NCBI GenBank assembly: GCA_000827265.1
Contig: KN834815.1
Location: forward strand, 12,998-76,997
Length of the DNA stretch: 64,000 bases
Origin: Collybiopsis luxurians FD-317 M1
Taxonomy: Eukaryota; Basidiomycota; Agaricomycetes; Agaricales; Omphalotaceae
Direction of reading: 5' to 3'
Shown piece after piece: positions 24,897-36,400 of the stretch; positions within the stretch are counted from its first letter, which is position 1, and each line of letters opens with the position of its first letter. The translations under genes and the position numbers were made by a program. The notes below the pieces were generated by a model that had not been told where the DNA came from, searched no databases, and saw nothing but the letters and a program-made list of their open reading frames with translations.

Positions 24897-25297
24897 TCAT
24901 GCAAGACATGAACCCGCTTTTCCATTTGACTAGGCTCAAGCTTAATCGATCAAAGCTTAAATAAACCCTGACAAGATTAGTCTCGACACTCGGGGGTTCT
25001 TTGATGAAGAGGGCGATGAAGAATTATATCTGAAATAGTTAGGAGTAGCGATTAGTTGAAACCATTAGAAACCAGAATCTCATCTTGATCTCACCGTGAG
25101 CGGCTTACTCGAACATAACTGAAGTACAACGCGTCGCTCTGAGGACGAGCTAATTTTGGTGAACTCTCCGAGCTCGCCCCCAGAAGTGCCCACCCTCAGT
25201 TCCCATCACTGCTCTTTTCCTCGACAGCAATTATTCGGTTATTCCAGCAGAGAATTACCGCAGAATAACGTACGTAGTCACCCATGTAGAGCCACAG

Positions 25298-26133
25298 GTG
25301 AAAAGCGAGTTGCTAATTACGGTCGACGTTGTCACGCTGGACGGGAGAACATCATCTCCACCACCGAGTCGTGAACGTTTGGAAGATCTTGATATGAGGG
25401 ATATTGGAGGCCGTGAAGTTGTCTTCTGGATGCAGGAGGCAGGAACTGGAAATATCAGTGAAATGTCTATTCGGTCGCGGTGATGATGGTTCGCCCGCAG
25501 ATCGCCCAATTTCTGTGCTAGTGCAAGTCGGCTTTTCTGTTCTCCAATTCGACCCCTACGTCATGGTCGAATGTCCTGATGGCGATACAGTCTGTGTAAA
25601 GGTAGTATCGGGTTTTCTCCTGAAAAATCGCCCAAGAGACGTGAGTGTTCATGAGCAAAAATCCAGTTCTCTTGAGAGGTTCGCTTCCTTAGCAAGAGTC
25701 CTGCAGCAGTTTAACGAAAGCACGCAGAGAAATGAGAAAATGCAAGTTAGAATGCTACATCCAAACATCCAGCGGATCATCGGAGGACCGCCTGCCGGAC
25801 ATGTACCAGAGGCGTTCCTATTCCGAGTATGTTCAAACACAACGGGTTGTTTTATGTAGAGAGCATTGTGCTTCAGGATTGAAAAGTCATATCATACTTC
25901 ATCCCCATTTACTTCACTCGACTCGACAGCCCGCGTATAGTAGCATGTGCTGGTTGAAAGCGATGTGGTGCGGGCGCTGGGCGTGTCCCAAAATAATCCA
26001 CATCGGAGGGCCAGATGCAAACCAGAGTCAAACATATGTGAACAAAGGAACAGAGCAAGACTGGGAGGAACAAATTCCATTGGAGAAACAGTACCTTCCC
26101 GTTCGATTCGGAGCCACGGGTGGACCTGTGTAG
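25298..26133 (+). CDS. Hypothetical protein, exon structure uncertain
   Basis: Two adjoining open frames look coding but resist a clean model. From 25298, directly after a good acceptor (GAGCCACAG), the frame reads VKSELLITVDVVTLDGRTSS. A second frame from about 25440 reads RPISVLVQVGFSVLQFDPYVMVECPDGDTVCVKVV and continues to a stop at 25857-25859 with LARVLQQFNESTQRNEKM. A third open frame runs to 26133. Splicing among the three is likely, since GT and AG sites exist near 25602 and 25640, but I could not fix it. The gene converges on Rab11 (ends 26340). Not recognised; no function assigned. The bounds are those of the open frames, not of a verified CDS. Confidence 0.3.
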
Positions 26134-26339
26134 GGTTCAATCAAGGCGCTTAGAGACGGACTGTGGGAGATATGCAGGGGAAGCAGATAGAATCATATAA
26201 AGCGGAAGATGAAAGTACACTATGTGACGGACATGAAAGGAAAACCATCGCAATAAGACGTTGGTAATATATAGGTACAGCCAACCCAACCCACTCTCCA
26301 ACGTTCAACATGCGAGACACGCAAGCCAACAGCCAGGAT

Positions 26340-27447
<1,108 letters not shown>

Positions 27448-27766
27448 ATTAAAGAAATTGAGAGCGGAGCGTTGTGTTGGTTAAAGTTAGGGAATGGTGT
27501 GAAACGCGCAGTGCTTTCTTGGGCGTTTACCAGCGCTAAGCGGACTTTGAAAACAGGCGCCTGGACGCAGATTCATACCAAGTTCCAAAGTGCCTCTTGC
27601 ATTCGGATTCATACCATGCTGTACGTTGTAAGGTCAGTTTCCTTTGCCTAGAAGACGCATTTTTCTTCTTTTCGACAGTCATGCGAGTCATGGTGGACCA
27701 ATCCGGCCCGCGAACCAATCATTATAAATGCGATTCACCGCTGATCTCACAGGAAATCTTTCGCAA

Positions 27767-28244
27767 ATGTCAATCCCCCACTCAAAGAGAATCTGCCAAA
27801 TCATCAAGGTATATCGTAACGATTTTCCAATACTGCACCCGTACTCATCATACTCCAGCTCAAGCCTTCAGCTGTAGATGAATACAAAACCATTCACGCT
27901 GCAGTCTGGCCAGGAGTCCTTGCCGCGCTGAAAAGAGCTCATATTGTGGACTATTCCATCAACTACTATCCTCCTTTACAGCTCCTTATCGCTACCATGA
28001 AGTACACTGGTTCCGATTACGAGGGTGATATGAAGAAAGTCGCAGAAGATCCAGAGACCCAAAAATGGTGGGCTGTGACGGACGGGATGCAGGAAAGTTT
28101 CGTGGAGGGCGCTACCGGCAGTGGAAAGGATATACCTTGGTGGACGGTAGGCCATTGCGTACGCGTTTCTTCGCTCCATGCTCAATTGTTACGGCCACTT
28201 AGGAAGTTGAGGAGGTCTTCCGCTTCGAGGGGGTATCTCAGTAA
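27767..28244 (+). CDS. L-rhamnose mutarotase-like protein (RhaM fold)
   Basis: Three exons (27767-27808, 27859-28146, 28203-28244) sum to 372 nt, giving 123 residues, close to the usual length of about 105-120. The protein begins MSIPHSKRICQIIKLKP and has the family marks EYKTIHAAVWPGVLAALKRAHI, IVDYSINYYPP, LLIATMKYTG, DMKKVAEDPETQKWW and VTDGMQESF, ending EVFRFEG. RhaM enzymes interconvert the alpha and beta anomers of L-rhamnose using His, Tyr and paired Trp residues; the H in TIHAAVWPG and the WW pair are present. Fungal members are uncharacterised, so the sugar is inferred. It ends 85 nt from the converging ribonuclease gene. Confidence 0.88.
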
Positions 28245-28329
28245 CATCTATGCGCCATTCATCAGAGCTGTCTATCGGGACATGATAATACACCCCACAA
28301 CTACATGTTACGAAATCTTCTTGTTCGTT

Positions 28330-28969
28330 TCAGTCACCGTCGCAAGCGACAAAATCATCACCAGAAGCCCCAGTATGAGTAACAACCCTAAATTGTCATC
28401 GATTATGTTACCCTCATGAAGCAATAAAATGGACTTACGCGCAGTAGGTCCCATCGTCAGCAACTGTAAAGCAAAGTTGTCCTCAGCAATGCCGTTCTGA
28501 GAAGGCAGGCAATTTCCACTTACAGACTACCCTATCAGTCGATGGGTCTTGACCGGTGTATAAACCACTCTCGAGGATTGGAAACTACACAAGCAGTGAG
28601 TGTTTGGTCTTGCACCGACGAGGGCCCTTCAACAAACAAACCTCATTGTATGGTGAACTCTCTCCTGTGCACCACATGTCGAGGCCTTCGTAATTATAAT
28701 ACGCGTGGGGGTAAGAGTCTGCGTAATAAGTGCGTGCATCATTGAATCAGCGTTCGGTGAATACAAGGAACGGCATAATCCTTACTAGATCCTACAGGGT
28801 CGTCCAAGTCTTCAACTCCCCGCGCGACAGCAGCTTTGACCTGAGCCAAAGTGTATACATTGCTTCCACAGGTTACGGAACCCGAAGGCCAAGCTCGACG
28901 CTGAACAACAGCAGGCGAGGCCCAGGCAATCGAGACGAGGATGTAGAGTGTAAAGAAGGACCTCAACAT
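28330..28969 (-). CDS. Secreted guanyl-specific ribonuclease (T1/N1 family)
   Basis: ATG 28969 gives a signal peptide (MLRSFFTLYILVSIAWASPA). Exons then read GSVTCGSNVYTLAQVKAAVARG, YPHAYYNYEGLDMWC, SPYNEFPILESGLYTG, DPSTDRVVF and a last exon THTGASGDDFVAC. The T1-type catalytic set is complete: His in YPH, Glu in ILESG, Arg in TDRVV and His in THTG, with Tyr beside the first His and cysteines for the disulfides. The family cleaves single-stranded RNA 3' to guanosine outside the cell. Several short introns interrupt the gene and the stop is at 28330-28332. A TATAAAA box lies about 70 nt upstream (29039-29045, minus strand). A truncated duplicate of its 5' end lies at 34.8 kb. Confidence 0.88.
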
Positions 28970-29038
28970 GGCCAATGAGGGTATGGGAGGGGAGAGAACA
29001 GAGAATCCACTTCACTGTTGAGATTGCAAGCCCTGCGG

Positions 29039-29045
29039 TTTTATA
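29039..29045 (-). promoter_or_regulatory. TATA box of the ribonuclease gene
   Basis: TATAAAA on the minus strand, 70 nt before the ribonuclease ATG. The equivalent motif is kept in the duplicated but dead copy near 34948-34954. Confidence 0.6.
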
Positions 29046-29939
29046 TTCCCAACTAGAAATTCAAAGATAATGGCTTGAAATTTGATTCTGATAAGACAAA
29101 GTAGGGAAAAGGCCAGCTAGTGTAACATTCAAACTACTCATGCGTCTGGTGTGGGTTTGATATCAGCTTGACTCGATATAGACACGATTTTGTTCAGTCT
29201 TTGACGATTCTCGGAGAAGTTCGAAGACTGCATTGTTCCTCGAACGTACAATCGCATTTACTTCACACTATTACGGCCTGAGGTCTTCAGGCTATTGAAC
29301 AGGAGAGATCGTCCCAGAATGCTTGCTAGGAACCTTTCAACTCTCCAATATGCGCTGCAACCAGGAAACAATAGGGGCCAGAAGCACCGAAGGAGAGCCT
29401 AGGAGAGCCTCAATATGCACCACTCTGCAGCTTATCAGATGTACCATGCCGATTCAAAGGCATAGTACATAAACATCAAACGCATGGTATAAGGCCTCCC
29501 AACGTGAAAATTCTCCATTCTTCCATGCGGTCACCACCTTGATTCGATTTCTTCAACAGATATCTGTCTTGCCAAGACTTTCGAATAAGGCAATCATCAT
29601 TGATATGCATAACCTACCACATAAACTAGAGGCCTCTTCAATTAGAACATACATATAATCAACGAACTACTACCGCATTCAACCATACTACCTGACCTAC
29701 GTGTTTACGCGTTGCCATCCGCTGCACTAGTCTAGGAAACTGTTATGATCTAAGTCATCTGCAAGTTGCCCAGAAGAAAAACCCAGTTCAAGCGGTTCAA
29801 ACGCAAGTACGGCTGATTAAGCCCAGAGAAGTGAACAAAGCCCCAGGCCCCGCCTCGATTGAGAAGCAGACCAAACCCCGCCGTCAAGGCTCTTTTCATA
29901 TCGAGCCATTCATCGAAGAGGTACGGAGAGGTCCCTGTC

Positions 29940-30225
29940 CTTTCAATAGAATAAGAACATTGAAAAGAGTACTCCGAAGAATCCAGAGACTACAGAAACG
30001 CCGATAGCACTGCCGGCATTGCTGGTGAATCCAGTGGCGGACGTTCCGGAACCAGGCTCTGAGGATCCTGAACCGGTAGCAGAAGGGTTCGCGGGAGAGC
30101 TGGTGATACCAACCGAGGCTAGATCGGTGTACAGTGACGCAGATGTGTAAGTCACAGTTGCTGGATGCTGCGGGCGTAGGGGTGTAAGGAATAGTACCAA
30201 GTGGAACGGTCTCTTGGGCAGGTTG
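29940..30225 (-). pseudogene. 3' remnant of a macrophage-activating-glycoprotein-like gene
   Basis: The minus strand encodes only the C-terminal part of the protein family at 36.0 and 37.9 kb: TYTSASLYTDLASVGITSSPANPSATGSGSSEPG and the terminal GPI-type hydrophobic segment VVSGFFGVLFSMFLFY. The intact copy has two more bases at about 30150 (GTCACGCAG against GTCACAG), so the upstream part is out of frame here, and the signal peptide and conserved core are missing. It sits within the left copy of the segmental duplication. Confidence 0.82.
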
Positions 30226-31422
30226 GTTCCAAAGAGCACGGGAGATGGGCCGTGAGGTCTGGGACAATGTTTGTCTTGGCCGGGAGGCTCTTGCCCGCTC
30301 ATTCTGTAACGCTCGACTCAGAGACTCAATAGTATCTCCATCTTCATATTCTTTTTTATTACCTTCCACCAGACTCTCTGATGGAGTCAATGCATACTTG
30401 ACAATGTACTTGCTAGATCAGTCTGGCCAGGGGCAGATTGCAACATGGACCAGAACAGACGGCCTTCACGATGATCATCACTCCATTCATTAAGTTCTTC
30501 AAAACAGCTTCGAAATTGCAGGTTCTCGCCGATTGCAGCCTCCGCTCTTGAGTGTAGCTGTGTTCAATCATTATTCTCGAATTTCGCTAAAACTTCTTCA
30601 GGAAAACTCGAAAACTCGATCAGCTTCAGTGAATCCGGCAATCATACTCTATTGAGCCGCGGACAAGCCAAGGACAAACCCTTAAGGCACGACAGACAGC
30701 TTCCATGCTTCACTCGGCTCCAAGTTAACGCTGCATATGAATATTTGTGAAGATTGTTCTTGCTGAGGTTCGAACTACGCCGGTACTCGCTGGTTTGAGC
30801 GCTTGATCTTTATCATGTTTCAGAAGCAGACTTCTCTCTTCTGCCTAAGTATTTCGCAGCAGACTTGTCACCACTACTCCGCAAATAGTAGCTCGTCAGT
30901 CTGTAGCATTGGAAATAAACAAGAGATATATGTTGTGAAATGGACCCACAAACAAATATGGTGCTCAGGTGTGTTTTTTTGAAAGACTTTCTGATCGAGC
31001 TTCAGCAAAATTCGAAGACGCCTGGACGGATGTAAGTATGTTTTGTACTTGACCGTAATTGTCGCTATAGCGTACTTGTACTTCGATTTTCGCTGTCGAA
31101 TCAATCTTGATTATACGCCTGAAACCGGAGGATATCCTAGATCGGGGCAAAGACGTGGGCGGTGTACTGATTCCAAAACTCGACCAATAGACGCAAACAC
31201 TGTGCAGTATTAAATACAACTACTGTGATCTTTAAGACATGACAGACGGCTTGCCTTCAGGCTGAAAGCTTGAGTCTATTCGAATAACACCGAGTTTTTC
31301 TGGATACTCCAATATCTGGGATCTAGAGGTTGAGTCTCCATTTAATATGCTTGGAACTTTGTGCAGAAAAGCTGACTCGCAGTACGCTTTATTATTTCTC
31401 AGTAGCTACAAGCCGCTTCACC
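30226..31422. other. Promoter-containing spacer, part of the tandem duplication
   Basis: From about 30650 this spacer is homologous to 32510-33216 (shared GTATGTTTTGTACTTG, GAAACCGGAGGATATC and CTTTGTGCAGAA). It is the 5' flank of secreted protein A. No further gene seen. Confidence 0.6.
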
Positions 31423-31908
31423 ATGTTCTCTAAATACATTCTTACTGCCTTTGCCTTAGTTGCCGTTGCTTCTGCAGCCCCGGTATGTACCTATTAAGTC
31501 TCTGACTGTCTCATACTCACGTTCTGCATAGCTAGCTCCAGCCACCATTACCGCATGCAGCGGCTCTATCGATCCGTCTGATGGATGTGTTACTATCCCT
31601 GTTATCTGCAGCAATTGCACGAACCTCACTGGAGGGCTTAGCTTCCTGAACAAGGAAATCAGTACCGTACAAGTTCCAGGAGGGTTTATTTGCAGCTTCT
31701 ACGAGTAAGAAAAATATCTGATGGATTTGACTTTGACTAACAGAGACATCGAGCTGCTCATAGAGATTTTGGCTGCCTTGGTGATCAGAACTCAGATGAT
31801 GTTGTTGTGCTTACCGGTGGAACTTGGAGCATGTCTAACGTCCAAGGAGTTCAAGGGCCTCTAAACTTTAATGACTTGACTAGTTCATTCATTTGCTCTC
31901 CTGTCTGA
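31423..31908 (+). CDS. Secreted cysteine-rich 125-aa protein A (tandem paralogue)
   Basis: Exons 31423-31482, 31532-31704 and 31764-31908 (378 nt) encode 125 residues. Exon 1 is exactly the signal peptide (MFSKYILTAFALVAVASAAP). The mature part has seven cysteines (TACSGS, GCVTIP, VICSNC, FICSFY, GCLGDQ, FICSPV), a possible glycosylation site (NCTNLTGG) and the stretch DDVVVLTGGTWSM. It shares exon lengths, intron phases and most residues with protein B, and has one more cysteine. Family not recognised. Size, cysteine content and recent duplication are typical of fungal small secreted or effector-like proteins, but that role is only inferred. It lacks the TATA box that B keeps. Confidence 0.88.
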
Positions 31909-33216
31909 TGTTGCCTGTATCATTGTACCTACTAGATGTTTCATGTGGGAGTCAAAGAATTGGGTTTTCATGTTGTTCAGTTAGATACATACATACGAAG
32001 GAGAATAATCCATTTTAAAGCTATGTTCTGCAATACTAGCATGCACGGGTTTCTTTCATTACATTGTGTTAACTCAGGCTTCTGCGATGAATGCCACACG
32101 GCCCATTAATGAGCGCTGAGTGTGGCTTGCCATATCCTGTCAGAGTCCTTGACGGCCGGGATTGAGTCCCGAGAGATTATTTATTCTCAATAATATGCTT
32201 TCCATCATCCGCCGATCGTGCTCGGAAAGTCGGCGCATGATTGTCAACAAAGCTAGCCGGGGATATACTGCAATGCAACAGACAGCCTCCACGCTCATTT
32301 GATGAAGTCCGATGCTGCAAATTAAAAGTTCTTAGAGAATCGTGGGTTCTTGCCGGTTACAGTATTTTCCTTTAGTCGTCATCGGACATAAGAGAAGTTA
32401 ATCTTTAAAGGTTGGGGCGGAACCTGGCGCAAGAATTGTTCAGACCCCAAATCGAAAGTTTACCAGAATTTTGCGAATAAGCTCTATTGTGTGAATAACA
32501 GAATTCCACCTTATCGAACCTCGAACAAGCCCTTAGGATACGACAGGCAGCTTTCATGCTTCACCCATCTCCGAGCGAACTCTGAATATGGCTATTCATA
32601 CTTATTAGAAAATTGCTCTTGGCGAGTCCGGCACCGATTAACTTGTACCAAACTTATGCCTACTTCGAGCGCAGACTTTTTAACTCGTAGGTAAATATTC
32701 GCAAGTATATATGAATCTGAAGTGACCTCAGGTACAGATATAGATAGCATATAGCTATGCTCGGACATTTATCTAGAGGTTTTTCTCGAACCGCGACGGG
32801 ATTCGAAGACGCCTAGACAGTTGTAAGTATGTTTTGTACTTGGCCGCGATTGTCGCTTCACATAGCATACATGTACTTCAATCTCTACTACTCAATTGAT
32901 TGCGCCTTGAACATACGTCGGAAACCGGAGGATATCATGGATCGGGACAAGGATGTGGCCGGCGGCCTACTGATGCTAAAGCCAATAGACGAATACAAGC
33001 AGTGTCAAACCTAGGCACTGCTGCTACTTCATGAGACCAGCTTTGTATTCCCAAGAGCTCAGGACATGACAGGCTGCTTGCTTTCAAGCTGCAATATCTG
33101 TGAATCAAGGAATCGAGTCTCGATGTCGTACGGATAGGAGCTTTGTGCAGAATGAGTATAAAAACCTAACTCAGAGTCTGTTTTATTATTCCTCAGTAGG
33201 GACAAGCCTCTCCAAC
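31909..33216. other. Spacer between secreted proteins A and B, partly duplicated
   Basis: The right part (about 32510 onward) repeats the 5' flank of gene A. The left part (31909-32500) shows nothing I recognise. Confidence 0.55.
33157..33163 (+). promoter_or_regulatory. TATA box of secreted protein B
   Basis: TATAAAA 60 nt upstream of ATG 33217. The aligned promoter of gene A lacks about ten bases here (GTGCAGAAAAGCTGACTC), which removes the motif. Confidence 0.6.
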
Positions 33217-33703
33217 ATGTTCTCTAAACATATTCTTATTGCCTTTGCCTTCGCCGCCGTTGCTTCTGCAGCCCCGGTATGTACTGAATGCAGTCTCTGG
33301 CTGACCCATACTCACGCTCTGCATAGCTCATTCCAGCCACCGTTACTGCATGCACCGGCTCCATCAATCCGCCTAATGGATGTGTTACTATCCCTGTCGT
33401 CTCCGACTCTTGCATAAATTTCACTGGAGGGCTTAGTTTCCTGAACAAGGAAGTTAGTAATGTACAAGTCCCAGGCGGCTTCATTTGCAGCTTCTACGAG
33501 TAAGAACAATCTCTTATGATTCTGAATTTGACTAACAGAGACTTCGGAATGCTTATAGGGATTTCGGCTGTCTTGGTGATCAGAACTCAGATGATGTTGT
33601 TGTGCTTACTGGTGGAACTTGGAGCATGTTTAATGTCCAAGGAGTTAAAGGGCCACTGAACTTTAATGACTTGGCTAGCTCGTTCACTTGCTCTCCTATC
33701 TGA
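33217..33703 (+). CDS. Secreted cysteine-rich 125-aa protein B (tandem paralogue)
   Basis: Exons 33217-33276, 33327-33499 and 33559-33703 have the same three lengths as protein A (60, 173 and 145 nt) and give 125 residues. The signal peptide is MFSKHILIAFAFAAVASAAP. Six cysteines remain (TACTGS, GCVTIP, DSCINF, FICSFY, GCLGDQ, FTCSPI); the CSNC pair of A reads SDSC here, so one cysteine differs. The C-terminal block GDQNSDDVVVLTGGTWSM is identical to A. A TATA box is present 60 nt upstream. Unknown function, probably secreted. Confidence 0.88.
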
Positions 33704-34794
33704 CGTTGCTTGTATTATCATACTGTCAGCGAAATGCAAAAAGTCCTGACCATGCCTGGGAATGCCCACCAGACATGGAATATTTAGCAAAACTGATCCA
33801 TACTACAAACTGAGAGTGGCAAGGTCATTCAGACTGTGCTTGGATAGCCCACCCAGGCATACTGTAATAGTCTACATACTGGCAAGTCTTCACAGGATTT
33901 TCAGAATGCAAGTCATTTACAAAATTACCAGAATGCAAGCCATTTGGCACAGCATAGTCAGAATGCAAATCATTTTAAGGATTGCCAAGAAGTGGATTAC
34001 ATTTACATGCTTGACAGTGTGCCAAATGGCTTTCATCAGGCTTCCAGATTGTATATATTGCGTGATGTTAGGTTGAACTGTCTTTCAATTCTATAATGTG
34101 TGCACTCGAGTCTATTCATAGCAGCAGCAAAAAGTGTACCTGAGTAGCAGCCTGTACTGTACCATTTTGAATGGAAGTTCAGTCATATGTCATTGGCCAA
34201 AAACCTGGCATCAGGTTTATTTTTTTCTCAACTTTTCGGATTTTTTTGGTATTTTTTGGTATTTTTTATTGGTCATAATTTCTAATATCATTAAGCACCC
34301 ATAGGCCGCCAAAATTGGAATTTTTTTTTTGCAAAAAAATAGTGAAAATGTGTGATAATGCGTGACAATTTGGTCCGTAAGGCACTCCCGTGACCTGTGA
34401 CTTACGAAGTGGTCGAAATGGTACAGTAGCAGTAATAATTGAGCAAGCAAGGGTCAACAGGTCGACAGGTTGTATATGAATGCAAGGCATTGGGAAAGCA
34501 TTCAATGTGGAGCAACAACATAGTAAACATACGGGGAATGAGGCTTAATGCTAATGATTCAGGGAATGAATTCCTGGATAATAAACAAAGGTGAAAGCAG
34601 CCAGTGAGCATTATGATATGAATAAGTTGCCAGATATTTCCCTCAAAGGGGGATACTTACTCCTTCACAATGCCCAAATTTCCCCATAATTGGCGATTGT
34701 CTGAATTAATCACTCTGAATCTGCTCTGAACGTGTCAAGCCATTCTTAATCTCCTGGTTGTGACTTCCAGCAGTTTTGGCATTTGCTGGTGGAA
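33704..34794. other. Spacer with short imperfect repeats and A/T tracts
   Basis: A unit like CAGAATGCAAGTCATTT occurs three times at about 33904-33977, and a T-rich tract with GGTATTTTTT repeats lies at about 34218-34270. It separates two duplication blocks and may be old transposon debris, but no ends, target duplications or transposase were found. Confidence 0.45.
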
Positions 34795-34874
34795 CCAAGC
34801 TTGATGCTGGACCGCAGCAGGCGAGGCGCAGGCAGTCGAGACGAGATGGAGAGTGCAAAGAAGAACCCCAATAT
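34795..34874 (-). pseudogene. 5' remnant of a second T1-type ribonuclease gene
   Basis: About 80 nt are homologous to the signal-peptide end of the ribonuclease at 28.97 kb, followed by its conserved promoter. The aligned start codon reads ATA instead of ATG (34872-34874), a one-base deletion shifts the frame, and homology stops before the catalytic exons. It is non-functional. Confidence 0.75.
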
Positions 34875-36400
34875 GATCAATGAGGGTAGGGGAGAGAGTG
34901 TGTTGAACAGAGAATCCACTTCACTGTTGAGGTTGCGAGCCCCGCGATTTTATACTCCCAACTAGAAATTCAAAGATAATGGCTCAGAATTTGATTCTGA
35001 TAAGACAAAGTGAGGAAGAGACCGGGCCCACATATCATTCACACTACTCATGCGTCTGGTGTGAGCTCGATATATACATGATTCTGGTCAGTTGTTGACG
35101 ATTTTCGAGGAGATTCGAACCCTGTATCACTCCTCAAACGTCCAATAGCATCTCATCCACGCTATTGCGACCTAGGGTCTTCAGGCCGTTGAACAGGAGA
35201 GACCATCTCGGAATACTAGCTAAGAACCTTTCAACCTTTCGCCATGCACGGCAACTGAGAAACACTAGGGGCCTGAAGCACTGGGAGGAGAGCCTCAAGC
35301 TGAATTCTGCACCACTCTACAGCTTATCAGATGTACCATACCGATTCAAAGGCAGACATAAACATCAAATACCCAAAGCGATACGTCCAGTGGTATGAAA
35401 GCCTCCCGATGTGAAAATTCCATGCCAAGACGTTTGATAAGGCGATTATCACTGATACGCATGACCTACCATATAAACTCGAGACATCTTCAATTAGAAC
35501 ATACATCTTCAATTAGAACATACATATAATTAGCGAACAATATCGCCTTCAACTATATGCATAATGGCTGACCTGCGTATTTACGCTATCGTCCGCTGCA
35601 CCAGTCTGGGAAACTTTCTCGCCCAGGCCACAACCCACTTGGAGAAGAAAAACTTGAAGAAAACTCAACTTAAGCGGGGTCGACTAAGCAATCATGATGA
35701 GGTCCAAAATATAGATCAACGTGCGTCGTGAGCTATGGATATAGGTACTAATGTACTGTGAAGATACGTACAACAACAAACAAAATATGCCAACAACATC
35801 CACAAAAGACAGGTCCCAGAGCATCACGAAAATAAGTGCAGAAAGAAAAAAAGTAGGTTTAGAAAAACGTTCAAATGTTCGTAACAAGCAGGAGCATAAG
35901 CACAGAAAAAAAAGTCGCATGTGATCAAAGCCCCACGCCCCACCTCGATTGGGAAGCAGACCAAGCTCCGCGCCCGTCAAGGTTCTTTTCATATCGTGTC
36001 ATTCATCGAAGAAGTACAGGAATGTTCCTGCCCTTTCAGTAGAATAGGAACATCGAAAGGAGTACTCCAAAGAATGAAGATACCAAAGAAATGCCGATAG
36101 CACTGCCAGCATTGCTGGTGGATCCAGTGGCGGACGCTCCAGCCCCAGAGCCCGACTGTGAAGCTCCAGCTCCGGAGCCAGACCCTGAAGATCCTGAACC
36201 GGTAGCAGAAGGGTTGGCAGGAGAGCTGGTGACCCCAACGGAGGCTAGATCGGTGTACAGTGACGCAGACGTGTAAGTCACGCAGTTGCTGGATGCTGCG
36301 GGCGTGGGGGTGTAAGGAATCGTCCCAAGCGGAATCGTCTCTTGGGCAGGTTGGGTCCAGGTGGTGGTGATTCCGTCGCTGACATACTGCCCGACGGGGA
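34795..36400. repeat. Segmental duplication, right copy
   Basis: Direct-orientation counterpart of 28880-30225. It runs from the ribonuclease 5' remnant through spacer into the intact MAG-like gene 1. About 240 nt at roughly 35690-35925 are present only here, an insertion here or a deletion on the left. The spacer holds no other recognisable gene. Confidence 0.85.

Larger units (their letters stand above)
28880..30225. repeat. Segmental duplication, left copy
   Basis: From the ribonuclease signal-peptide region, through its promoter and about 900 nt of spacer, into the 3' end of a MAG-like gene, the sequence matches 34795-36400 in the same orientation with substitutions and small indels. Shared landmarks include TCAAAGATAATGGCT, ACTACTCATGCGTCTGGTGTG and CTTTTCATATCG. 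Homology fades near 30225. Apart from the two gene ends I see no other coding signal here. Confidence 0.85.
30650..33703. repeat. Tandem duplication holding secreted proteins A and B
   Basis: Units of about 30650-31908 and 32510-33703 in direct orientation, each made of about 700 nt of 5' flank plus one three-exon gene. The flanks have diverged more than the exons. Confidence 0.82.

Noticed and set aside
25404..25859. Possible velvet-type regulator
   Set aside because: The phrase DRPISVLVQ ... DPYVMVECPDG loosely recalls velvet proteins, but the obligatory RxCGF...DRRPIDPPP core is not present.
35100..35125. B-box-like GGTTCGAATCTCC on the minus strand
   Set aside because: The other copy of the duplication has a diverged sequence here and no A box lies upstream, so a tRNA is unlikely.
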